Source: Marinobacter sp. (GTDB lineage Bacteria; Pseudomonadota; Gammaproteobacteria; Pseudomonadales; Oleiphilaceae). From it: a DNA stretch of 32,798 nt. This document shows, piece after piece, positions 25,681-32,798 of this stretch. The number at the start of each line of letters is the position of its first letter. The first letter of the stretch is position 1. The stretch covers positions 1 to 32,798 of the forward strand of contig JAGPVT010000174.1 in assembly GCA_018066865.1 (NCBI GenBank), written 5' to 3'. Under the pieces are notes generated by a model. It was not told the DNA's origin and did not search any database. It saw only the letters and a list, made by a program, of their open reading frames with translations. The position numbers and the translations under genes are program-made.

Positions 25681-27504
25681 ATGGAAGAGTGGGTCGGCTA
25701 CAAATGGCATGAATACATTACTCGCCAAGCTCTGGGTGAATTTCCCGAGCACGCCGTTTACCTGAAAGACGAAGCCCGCAGCCTGGGCATTGTATTCCGC
25801 GCTTTCGGAGGCGATCCGGCGCTCAGTCTGGTGACCGCAGAACCCCGACACTTCCGCCTGCGCAGGAAGTTTTTGCACAAACTCGCGGGAACACATCGCA
25901 AATTTGAGCTGGCCTGGCGCGATGAGCAAAACCTGCGTCTGCCGGAGCGAGTCGCTCGGTTCCCTTCCAAACAGTTGAACCGGGATCTCTATATCTGGCT
26001 TGCTGCACTCGCGGCTTCGCCGGTTCCGCCCGATAGCGATTGGTTCACCGGCAATCAGATTCTGGTGCAGGATGTCCTCGCGCGCTGGCCAGGGCTGGAA
26101 AAGGTTTACCAGCGCCTGGTCAAGCAAGTTTTGTACTGGCGCCCCGATCCGGAAAGCCTGACTGCCCAGGAAGCGACCCGCGAACAGGCTATCCGCCAGG
26201 CGCTCATACATCCGGGCAGCGTTCCTGCCCTTCCCGATGCCGACACCGATCCCTGGCCGGTCTTCCTCTGGTTATATCCTACTCTGGAGCAAGGAAAAGC
26301 CAGCGGACAGGTAACCGGCGATGAGGACACCCAGTCCAGCCCCGGTGGCCTGACGAAGAAGAACAAGCGCAAGCAGGCAGAGCGGGTGGAAGCCTTCAGT
26401 CGCGACCAGGGCCTGATGATCTTTCGGCTGGAAAGCCTGTTCTCCTGGACCGAATTCATTCCGGTTGACCGGGCGGGCGACGATACCGACGAAGAAGATG
26501 CCGAGGCCGTTGCCAATGATATGGACATGATCTCCGTTTCCAACGACCGCAAGGAAACCTCATCGGCCATCAAGTTTGATTTGGACTTGCCCTCGGAGGA
26601 ACACGACGACTTGCGCCTTGGTCCGGGCATTCATTTGCCGGAGTGGGACTGGCGCAGTCAAAGCTACCGGGAAGCCTTCTGTTGCCTGCAACCCATGCTG
26701 GCAAAGGACGCAGCGCCTGCGGAACTTCCGGAAGATCTGCGCCGACCGGCAAAGCGTTTGCAACGACAGTTCAGCGCTCTGAAGCCTCTCAAACAATGGC
26801 AAAAGCGGCAACTGGACGGCGATGAGCTGGACCTTGATGCCTGCCTTGAGCGGGAAGTTCAGAACCGGCGAGGCCAGGGTGCTATCGACCAGAAGCTGTT
26901 CCGGCGCTGCCAACAAAGCCAGCGTGATCTCGCCTGCCTGGTTCTAGCGGATGTGTCGCTCTCGACCGAAACCTATATCAACAATCATCAGCGGGTTATC
27001 GACGTTGCCCGGGATGGCCTGCAACTGCTCAGTGAAGCCTTACAGGCCAGTCGCGATCCTTTCGCGCTGTTTGCGTTTTCATCGCGACGGCGCGACCACG
27101 TAAGGTTTCATCACCTGAAAGGCTTTGATGAACCCTATACCAGCGCCATTCGGGGTCGCATTCAGGCACTGGAACCGGGGTTCTATACCCGCATGGGCGC
27201 CGCCATTCGCCAGGCAACCAAACTGCTGCAGGCGCGCCACGAGCACCAAAAAATTCTGCTGCTGCTGACCGACGGCAAGCCCAACGACCTGGATTTGTAC
27301 GAAGGTCGATACGGCGTGGAAGACACCCGCATGGCCGTGCAGGAAGCCCAAAAAGCAGGGCTGACGCCGTTTTGCGTGACCATTGATGATGAGGCCAGCG
27401 AATACCTGCCTTATGTGTTCGGCAGCAACAACTTCGTGGTGATCCGCGACCCGGCACAGTTGCCGCTGCAGCTCCCAAAACTCTACCTGAACCTGACACA
27501 GTGA
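25681..27504 (+). CDS. norD: Nitric oxide reductase activation protein NorD (VWA domain)
   Basis: A 607-residue cytoplasmic protein needed, with the AAA+ ATPase NorQ, to activate NOR, probably by helping insert the non-heme FeB. The C-terminal von Willebrand A domain (about 415-600) carries the MIDAS motif D424-x-S-x-S (DVSLST), then YTRMGAAIR and TDGKPND. The middle (about 230-310) is charged and probably disordered. The ribosome site AAAGGAG is good. norE starts one base after the stop codon. norQ is not beside it but on the opposite strand 1.2 kb further on. Confidence 0.95.
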   Translation: MEEWVGYKWHEYITRQALGEFPEHAVYLKDEARSLGIVFRAFGGDPALSLVTAEPRHFRLRRKFLHKLAGTHRKFELAWRDEQNLRLPERVARFPSKQLNRDLYIWLAALAASPVPPDSDWFTGNQILVQDVLARWPGLEKVYQRLVKQVLYWRPDPESLTAQEATREQAIRQALIHPGSVPALPDADTDPWPVFLWLYPTLEQGKASGQVTGDEDTQSSPGGLTKKNKRKQAERVEAFSRDQGLMIFRLESLFSWTEFIPVDRAGDDTDEEDAEAVANDMDMISVSNDRKETSSAIKFDLDLPSEEHDDLRLGPGIHLPEWDWRSQSYREAFCCLQPMLAKDAAPAELPEDLRRPAKRLQRQFSALKPLKQWQKRQLDGDELDLDACLEREVQNRRGQGAIDQKLFRRCQQSQRDLACLVLADVSLSTETYINNHQRVIDVARDGLQLLSEALQASRDPFALFAFSSRRRDHVRFHHLKGFDEPYTSAIRGRIQALEPGFYTRMGAAIRQATKLLQARHEHQKILLLLTDGKPNDLDLYEGRYGVEDTRMAVQEAQKAGLTPFCVTIDDEASEYLPYVFGSNNFVVIRDPAQLPLQLPKLYLNLTQ

Positions 27505-27505
27505 T

Positions 27506-28090
27506 ATGACCAACCTGAACCTTGCTCCGGAAATCGATACGCGCCAGCTTCCCGGCGATATCGCGGTATGGATCTTTATTTTTGCCGAGCTGGCCGTGTT
27601 CGGCATCATGTTCATCGGCTTCGCAGTCGCCCGCAGCATGGACCCGGCCACGTTCCACGCCGGCCGCGAAGTTCTGCACCCTTTAATCGGGCTGCTGAAC
27701 ACTGCCGCCTTGATTACCGCCAGCTACCTGGTCGCAACCGCTGTTCATCAGCTCCGCCACAGACGTTCCGGCGTGCAATGGCGGCTATGGCTTGCGGTTG
27801 CGGTTTCCTGCATTTATACCGTGGGTAAACTTTATGAATACGTGAACCTGTACGGTCAAGGTTATAACCTGGGCACAGACACCTTCTTTATGTTCTATTT
27901 TTTCCTCACGTTCTTCCACTTCATGCACGTGATTCTGGGACAGGTCATTCTGATTGTTCTTGCGGTAAAGGTCGGCAACGGTGACTACGACGGCTCGGAT
28001 ATGAACGGTATGGAGTCCGGTGCTTCTTACTGGCACATGGTGGATCTGGTATGGCTGGTGCTGTTTCCGATGATTTACGTTCTGGCCTAG
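27506..28090 (+). CDS. norE: NorE, cytochrome c oxidase subunit III-like protein
   Basis: A 194-residue membrane protein with five hydrophobic segments, of the heme-copper oxidase subunit III family. The family marks are PGDIAVWIFIFAELAVFG near the N-terminus and FFHFMHVILGQVILI further on. NorE helps full NOR activity in other denitrifiers, though its exact function is unclear. It starts one base after norD, so translation is likely coupled. norF follows after 12 bases. Confidence 0.92.
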   Translation: MTNLNLAPEIDTRQLPGDIAVWIFIFAELAVFGIMFIGFAVARSMDPATFHAGREVLHPLIGLLNTAALITASYLVATAVHQLRHRRSGVQWRLWLAVAVSCIYTVGKLYEYVNLYGQGYNLGTDTFFMFYFFLTFFHFMHVILGQVILIVLAVKVGNGDYDGSDMNGMESGASYWHMVDLVWLVLFPMIYVLA

Positions 28091-28102
28091 GGAGGGCTGG
28101 CG

Positions 28103-28342
28103 ATGCTGACGGTTTATTTTGCACTGATGATTTGCACGGCCCTGCCAGTGATCGCACTAAAGGCCGGAATAGGCCCCGAGTTTCTGGCCTGGCTGGTTTT
28201 TGGGCTGGTGATAGTGAAAGCGATGTTGTTGGTCGACCACTTCATGGAAATGAAGCATGCACCGCGCGGGTGGAGACTGATTGCCCAGTCCTGGGCGCCT
28301 GTGGTAATTGTTGCAGTTGCGGGGTTTCATACGATTACGTGA
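28103..28342 (+). CDS. norF: NorF-like small membrane protein (cytochrome oxidase subunit IV family)
   Basis: A 79-residue protein with three predicted helices and the family motif VKAMLLVDHFMEMKHAP. It is commonly found directly after norE, as here (12-base gap, with the strong ribosome site AGGGAGGG). Presumed role: accessory or stability factor for NOR. The C-terminal HTIT is near a convergent gene; no good terminator was found in the 59 bases before that gene. Confidence 0.88.
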   Translation: MLTVYFALMICTALPVIALKAGIGPEFLAWLVFGLVIVKAMLLVDHFMEMKHAPRGWRLIAQSWAPVVIVAVAGFHTIT

Positions 28343-28401
28343 GTGTACGAGGCCTCCAGACCCGAGAACGGCGGCGCGGAGGCAACTCCAAATCTAACAG
28401 G

Positions 28402-28776
28402 CTAAAGCCACCTAGTCGGGAAGTAAGGCATCTTCTCCGACATTGCTTGCGCCAGAGAGATTATCCCCCAAAGCACAAACCCGGTGTGCAACGCGATTGC
28501 CCAGACCAGGGCAAACGTCCCGAAGTGACCCACATCGCCGAAAAACATCCAACTGATAGCAACGCCCGAACTGATCAGGACGAAACCAATCACTGACATG
28601 AACATGGCCGCTCGAGTATGGGCGCGGCGCAGTTCATTGGTTCCTGAACTATTAATGAACAGCCAGAGCAAAATCACAAAACCAATAACCGGTGTTGCCA
28701 ACAAATTCAACAAATACCAGACAACTGGTACAACCGCTCCGCTAGCGGGTTTCTTCCGGGCGCCCGAATACTGCAT
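28402..28776 (-). CDS. Unrecognised three-helix membrane protein after norQ
   Basis: A 124-residue protein I do not recognise. Three hydrophobic segments lie at about 15-38, 56-79 and 85-110; histidines H53, H84 and H97 are near membrane edges or inside. It overlaps the end of norQ by 35 bases, yet has a very good ribosome site of its own (GGAGGTGG about 4-7 bases before the ATG), so it is probably real and translated. It is the last gene of the nirC-nirF-norQ operon. Its role might be in NO-reductase assembly or membrane anchoring; that is a guess from context only. Confidence 0.75.
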   Translation of the reverse strand: MQYSGARKKPASGAVVPVVWYLLNLLATPVIGFVILLWLFINSSGTNELRRAHTRAAMFMSVIGFVLISSGVAISWMFFGDVGHFGTFALVWAIALHTGFVLWGIISLAQAMSEKMPYFPTRWL

Positions 28777-29530
28777 ACACCACCTCCATTAGTGAACTGA
28801 CTGTTGCTTCGTCGTCTGACAGCGGCTCAATCATGCCCGCGCGACAAGCTGCCGCCGTTGGCAAACCGGCGCGTATCAACAACGCTGTGTGTATCAGCAG
28901 CCGCGTTGATGCCGCTTCTTCCAGGTCGTGGTCTTTCAGATTGCGTAAAGCGGTCGCAAGGCTCACGAGCTGCTGTGCGAGGTCGCGGTCGCAACCGGAT
29001 TCTTCCACCACAATGGTTTGCTCTGCATCTTCGGAGGGGTAATCAAACCGTAGCGATACGAATCTTTGGCGCGTGCTGGGTTTCATGCCTTTCAGCAGAC
29101 TCTGGTATCCCGGGTTGTAGGAGACGACCAGCATAAAGCCCGGTGCTGCGGTCAGCAGCTCACCCGTGCGCTCTATCGGCAGCTCGCGGCGGTCGTCCGC
29201 CAGCGGGTGCAGCACCACGGTTGTATCCTTGCGGGCTTCTACCACTTCGTCGAGGTAGCAAATGCCGCCTTCGCGCACGGCGCGGGTCAGCGGGCCATCC
29301 TGCCAATAGGTGCCTTCCGGGCCGATAAGGTGCCGCCCAACCAGATCGGCAGCGGTCAGGTCGTCGTGGCAGGCTACAGTATAAACCGGGCGGTTGAGCT
29401 TCTCGGCCATATAACGGACAAACCGGGTTTTACCACAACCTGTGGGCCCTTTGATCAGAATCGGCAGGCCGTTGTCGGCTGCGGCTTGGAACAGTTCTAT
29501 TTCATTACCAACTGGCTGGTAAAACGTCAT
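28742..29530 (-). CDS. norQ: Nitric oxide reductase activation ATPase NorQ (MoxR-type AAA+)
   Basis: A 262-residue MoxR-family AAA+ ATPase, partner of NorD in activating NOR. Walker A GPTGCGKT is at 28-35, Walker B CYLDEV at 91-96 (D94, E95), and the sensor region VVSYNPGYQ is present. The whole protein is close to NorQ/CbbQ in length. It lies on the minus strand, behind the PhnD-like gene (16-base gap) and before the three-helix protein (35-base overlap), so it is expressed with nirCF rather than with norCB. CbbQ is a related alternative, but no RubisCO genes are present. Confidence 0.94.
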   Translation of the reverse strand: MTFYQPVGNEIELFQAAADNGLPILIKGPTGCGKTRFVRYMAEKLNRPVYTVACHDDLTAADLVGRHLIGPEGTYWQDGPLTRAVREGGICYLDEVVEARKDTTVVLHPLADDRRELPIERTGELLTAAPGFMLVVSYNPGYQSLLKGMKPSTRQRFVSLRFDYPSEDAEQTIVVEESGCDRDLAQQLVSLATALRNLKDHDLEEAASTRLLIHTALLIRAGLPTAAACRAGMIEPLSDDEATVSSLMEVVYAVFGRPEETR

Positions 29531-29546
29531 GTATTACAGTCCTCTG

Positions 29547-30293
29547 TTACTGATCGTCGGTTCTGGCAAAGCCATAAACCCATTCTGGAAAAACAGCAAA
29601 CGCCTGCTTGTCGTCCGTTCGCCTCAGGTGGCTAAGCGCTTCCTCACAGGCCAGGGCCTGATCACTCCAACCGTCACCCCGGTACCAGCCTACGGTCTTT
29701 ACCGGATCACCGAGCCAACTGATCACCAGATCCCGACTTTCAAGAAACTGGCCGGCAAATCCTGCCTCGGAAACCGCAGCGTGGGTGTTGTTATGTAAAA
29801 GAAGACCCAGGGCAGAGCTGAAGTCTCCGGATTCATAGAGTCTTTCCGGACCCGGGTGGACTCCGGAGGCCCCTAGCGCAGCAAGATGTAGCGCGGATGC
29901 CAGCGGGTCCTCGCCAGCAACCGTGGCCAGATCTCGAGCCTCCAGTTCGGAAACTGAACGAACTCCCGCCGTTCTGCGGGTTATCCAGGCCGGGCGAGGC
30001 CACTCGCCATCGCGGTTCTTCGCACTCAACACCATCGTCTCCTGGCTACCTTGCGCTGACAATCGGAACATCAGTGCGACCATGGGAACTTTGCGATCAA
30101 AACGGATGTCGGCCTGACACCCTTGCTCGGCAAGATGCTGGCCAAGACGATAACGTGCAACGTCTGTTACGCTGGTTACCGAGTCTATAGTCAATAGAAT
30201 TGGCGAAAGCTCTCCTGCCGTTGCCGCGCCGGCCATACAGAGCATCAGCACGGTAAATACTGATGCTCGAGCGTGCTTATAACCCAAGCACAT
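29547..30293 (-). CDS. Unnamed PhnD-like periplasmic protein in the nir-nor operon
   Basis: A 248-residue exported protein. The signal peptide spans about 1-26 (cut after GAATA). The middle (DLATVAGEDPLASALHLAALGA, then GDFSSALGLLLHNNTHAAV) resembles the PhnD/SsuA/transferrin-like substrate-binding fold, but no family ligand motif is certain. The start at 30293 overlaps the end of nirF by 17 bases and has no clear ribosome site, suggesting coupled translation; the frame is open further upstream but only through nirF coding sequence. norQ follows after 16 bases. There is no cognate transporter nearby. Function unknown; the position points to heme d1 or NOR maturation, or sensing of a nitrogen oxide. 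Confidence 0.75.
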   Translation of the reverse strand: MCLGYKHARASVFTVLMLCMAGAATAGELSPILLTIDSVTSVTDVARYRLGQHLAEQGCQADIRFDRKVPMVALMFRLSAQGSQETMVLSAKNRDGEWPRPAWITRRTAGVRSVSELEARDLATVAGEDPLASALHLAALGASGVHPGPERLYESGDFSSALGLLLHNNTHAAVSEAGFAGQFLESRDLVISWLGDPVKTVGWYRGDGWSDQALACEEALSHLRRTDDKQAFAVFPEWVYGFARTDDQ

Positions 30294-31536
30294 GGGCTCG
30301 GCTGGTAAAGAAAATGCCGCTGGGTTTTTTCGCGTCCAGTTCTGCAACGGGTTCCAAAGTGCGAGTGTTGTATACCGTAACCCGGTTGTTGTCTCTGGAC
30401 GACACCCAAACCTCTTCACCCCGAGGGGTAAATTCCATGTGCAACACAGCCTTGCCCGGCTCCAATGTGCGGATGATTTTGCGTGTCCGGGAATCAATCA
30501 CCTGGACCACATCATTTTTCGGGTGCGCAAAGCTCACCCATATTCGCCGGTTGTCCGGGCTGGCCATCACGAAAACCGGCTGGCCCTGTACCGGAATTTT
30601 GTCTACGAGTGACCAGTCATTCATATCTGCCACCAGCACCTGATGGTGCCCTACAGCTGGCACAAACGCTCTGCCGTCAGCAACGGTCCAACCCTCGAGG
30701 TGCGGCATCTTGTATACAGGAAGCTGCTGTTCGCCTTTGCCATAATCCGGCAGGATCTCGGTGACGCCTGCATCGGTATCCCAGAGGTCAAGCATAGACA
30801 GGCCATCTTCGCCAAACAGGCCTGCAATGTAGTAGCGCCCATCCGGCGTGATCATGGAATCGTAGGGCGCTTTACCGGCTTCGAAACGAGTCACTTCAGG
30901 CTTGCTGCCAGCGACACCGTCTGGCATATCGAGAATCCAGATCTGCCCGGCATCAAACAGGCTGAACACAAAACGGTTGCCCGGTGCGTCTACCAGGCCA
31001 ACAGTTTTGGACTGCGCGGTTTCACCGTCTTCCCGGATATAGGTAGCAGGGATATCGGCGACCAGCTCAAGAGTCTGGCTGTTAAAAACCTTCACCCCAC
31101 CTGGCTCGTAATTGGACACCGCAACGTAGCGGCCATCCTGGGAGATAGCACCACCAATGCTGTTACCAGACTGGATCACTCTGCCAACAATAGACTGCGT
31201 GAGCAGATCCACTTTGGTAAGGCCGCCATCACGGCCAAATACGAAGCCATAACGCGCATCGCGGGAATATACAATGGAAGCGTGAGACAGATCCCCCAGC
31301 CCTTCAATACGGCGGATCACGCTGTGGGTAGTGGTGTTGATAACCAGCAAAGAACCGGTCGCCCGTTCCACGATCAGGCCCAGGTCGCCGGTGCCCATCA
31401 AGCTATCAGCCATGGCGGCAGGTGCCGCGTTCTGCGAACCATCGTCAGAAACAGAAAGAGCTTGGCAACCACTCACCAACACAGAAAACAGTGACAGTAA
31501 CAACACGCGCTTCGCACAGCGGGTTATCCGAAACAT
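30277..31536 (-). CDS. nirF: NirF, heme d1 biosynthesis/assembly lipoprotein
   Basis: A 419-residue eight-bladed propeller protein related to the d1 domain of NirS. NirF is required to make heme d1 for nitrite reductase. The N-terminus has a lipoprotein signal ending LVSGC, so it is likely anchored in the periplasm. Repeated blade motifs such as YSRDARYGFVFGRDGG and PDGRYYIAGLF are visible. Two ATGs compete: 31545 touches the GGAGG with no spacing, while 31536 sits nine bases from it, so I chose 31536. NirN is a related alternative, but NirN also carries a cytochrome c domain that is absent here. It lies 24 bases after nirC. Confidence 0.9.
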   Translation of the reverse strand: MFRITRCAKRVLLLSLFSVLVSGCQALSVSDDGSQNAAPAAMADSLMGTGDLGLIVERATGSLLVINTTTHSVIRRIEGLGDLSHASIVYSRDARYGFVFGRDGGLTKVDLLTQSIVGRVIQSGNSIGGAISQDGRYVAVSNYEPGGVKVFNSQTLELVADIPATYIREDGETAQSKTVGLVDAPGNRFVFSLFDAGQIWILDMPDGVAGSKPEVTRFEAGKAPYDSMITPDGRYYIAGLFGEDGLSMLDLWDTDAGVTEILPDYGKGEQQLPVYKMPHLEGWTVADGRAFVPAVGHHQVLVADMNDWSLVDKIPVQGQPVFVMASPDNRRIWVSFAHPKNDVVQVIDSRTRKIIRTLEPGKAVLHMEFTPRGEEVWVSSRDNNRVTVYNTRTLEPVAELDAKKPSGIFFTSRAHVLGL

Positions 31537-31560
31537 CTGATACATCCTCCGGGCTAATTG

Positions 31561-31926
31561 TCAGGGCGAGACCAGCTTGCCGGTCTTTAACTGATGACTG
31601 ATCCATTCAATATCGGCGGGAGCCAACAAAGGCTTCCAGGGTGGCATGGCGGTGCCCGGGACGCCTTCACGGATTATCGCGGCAATGGCTTCTTCAGGCA
31701 GGTGATTCAGGTTTTCAGGCCGTAAGGACGGGCCTAGTCCACCTTTAAGGGTCAGCCCGTGACACGAGCCGCAGTCCTGCACCACAAAGTTTTCCAGATC
31801 AGCCAGGTTACGCGATGGCTCTAACTCCTCGCCTGCCAGCAGTGCCGGTGTCAAAGTAAACAGCATCAATAACACCATTGTGGCGCTGACCTGCGGCCTG
31901 GCCTTACCCCTTTCGGAACCGTTCAC
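31561..31926 (-). CDS. nirC: NirC-like cytochrome c55x
   Basis: A 121-residue periplasmic monoheme cytochrome c. A signal/anchor segment (about 15-31) is followed by the heme motif CGSCH at C52, C55 and H56, with M94 (TAMPPW) as distal ligand. NirC supplies electrons to, or helps mature, the cytochrome cd1 nitrite reductase. The start is GTG at 31926 with GGGAG about ten bases upstream; an internal ATG at residue 17 would lose the start of the signal. It is first in a five-gene minus-strand operon and divergent from nirS. Confidence 0.9.
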   Translation of the reverse strand: MNGSERGKARPQVSATMVLLMLFTLTPALLAGEELEPSRNLADLENFVVQDCGSCHGLTLKGGLGPSLRPENLNHLPEEAIAAIIREGVPGTAMPPWKPLLAPADIEWISHQLKTGKLVSP

Positions 31927-31991
31927 AGCTCGCTTTCTCCCGTGGATCTGTAGCTGATTCTACATGGTGATGCCGTCAATCAAACTCACCT

Positions 31992-32005
31992 TTGATATTG
32001 GTTAA
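31992..32005. promoter_or_regulatory. Weaker FNR-type box for nirC
   Basis: TTGAT-ATTG-GTTAA matches at 8 of 10. A minus-strand TAGAAT at 31959-31954 could be the nirC minus-10 but is about 10 bp further away than class II spacing. Tentative. Confidence 0.4.
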
Positions 32006-32037
32006 AAACACCTTCGGCCACAACAACTCTTTGGTTA

Positions 32038-32053
32038 TACCCATGGGTGGGTA
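32038..32053. promoter_or_regulatory. NarL-type 7-2-7 site in the nirC-nirS region
   Basis: TACCCAT-GG-GTGGGTA: the first heptamer is a perfect TACYYMT, the second matches 6 of 7, with the canonical 2-base spacing. GTGGGTACCCAC (32047-32058) next to it is also a perfect 12-bp palindrome. The site centre is 38 bp upstream of the nirS FNR-type box centre. Confidence 0.75.
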
Positions 32054-32076
32054 CCCACTGGACAAAAAACATATAT

Positions 32077-32090
32077 ATGATTTTAATCAA
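32077..32090. promoter_or_regulatory. FNR/DNR-type box of nirS
   Basis: ATGAT-TTTA-ATCAA matches the consensus at 9 of 10 positions, centred about 67 bp upstream of the nirS ATG. A class II minus-10 would fall at 32113-32118, where the match is poor (AAACCT), as at strongly activator-dependent promoters. Confidence 0.75.
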
Positions 32091-32132
32091 TGTTCATCAG
32101 GGTAAAGAAGAGAAACCTAACGACACTCTTAA

Positions 32133-32798
<666 letters not shown>

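Noticed and set aside
28343..28401. Terminator between norF and the three-helix protein gene
   Set aside because: GCCTCC and GGAGGC can pair, but across a 20-base loop with no T-tract; not convincing.

Overview
The window looks like a chromosomal anaerobic-respiration island of a marine gammaproteobacterium. Marinobacter or a close relative is my best guess, inferred from gene content and gene order; no 16S or other marker gene is present. It runs from the start of the respiratory nitrate reductase gene narG (cut by the left edge) to the start of the cytochrome cd1 nitrite reductase gene nirS (cut by the right edge). Nearly all of the denitrification machinery between nitrate and N2O is represented. 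No tRNA, rRNA, CRISPR array or intact insertion sequence was seen, and no stretch longer than 300 bases lacks a feature.

Layout. (1) 1-5597: narG and a NarK-family transporter on the minus strand, and narX-narL-ubiT divergently on the plus strand. (2) 5646-11080, minus strand: a soluble CZB-domain chemoreceptor, a P19/Tp34 periplasmic metal protein with a NosR/FtrD-like membrane polyferredoxin, and ubiU-ubiV. (3) 11374-15477: a NIT-domain (nitrate/nitrite-sensing) chemoreceptor, hemN, and the wreck of a photolyase-related gene. (4) 15487-22579, accessory insert: a double HAD hydrolase, a zinc/cadmium efflux gene, UspA, a BCCT transporter, cadR, a second short CDF protein and an AEC permease. 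(5) 22768-28342, plus strand: norC-norB, a membrane ferredoxin, norD-norE-norF. (6) 31926-28402, minus strand: nirC-nirF, an unnamed PhnD-like periplasmic protein, norQ and an unnamed three-helix membrane protein, tightly packed as one operon. (7) nirS, divergent from nirC.

The genes fit one programme. NarX-NarL and NIT chemotaxis sense nitrate. NarK moves nitrate/nitrite. NarG, NirS and NorCB reduce nitrogen oxides. NirC/NirF help make or load heme d1, and NorD/NorQ activate NOR. UbiT/UbiU/UbiV and HemN replace oxygen-dependent steps of quinone and heme synthesis. The P19/polyferredoxin pair may supply iron. I found FNR/ANR/DNR-type boxes (TTGAT-N4-ATCAA) upstream of narK/narX, ubiUV, the polyferredoxin/P19 pair, hemN, norCB and nirS. 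For ubiU, hemN and norC the box-to-minus-10 spacing is the same 29.5 bp, as in class II FNR promoters. Two NarL-type 7-2-7 heptamer pairs sit upstream of nirS and of the NIT chemoreceptor. Two MerR-type operators with 19-bp spacers precede the two CDF genes, with cadR nearby.

The most interesting items for follow-up are: the two unnamed genes embedded in the nirC-nirF-norQ operon; the membrane ferredoxin between norB and norD; the FNR-controlled P19/polyferredoxin pair without an FTR1 permease; a leader with two mutually exclusive hairpins before the NIT chemoreceptor; a tandem HAD protein whose second catalytic Asp is His in both halves; and the double-deleted photolyase-related pseudogene.
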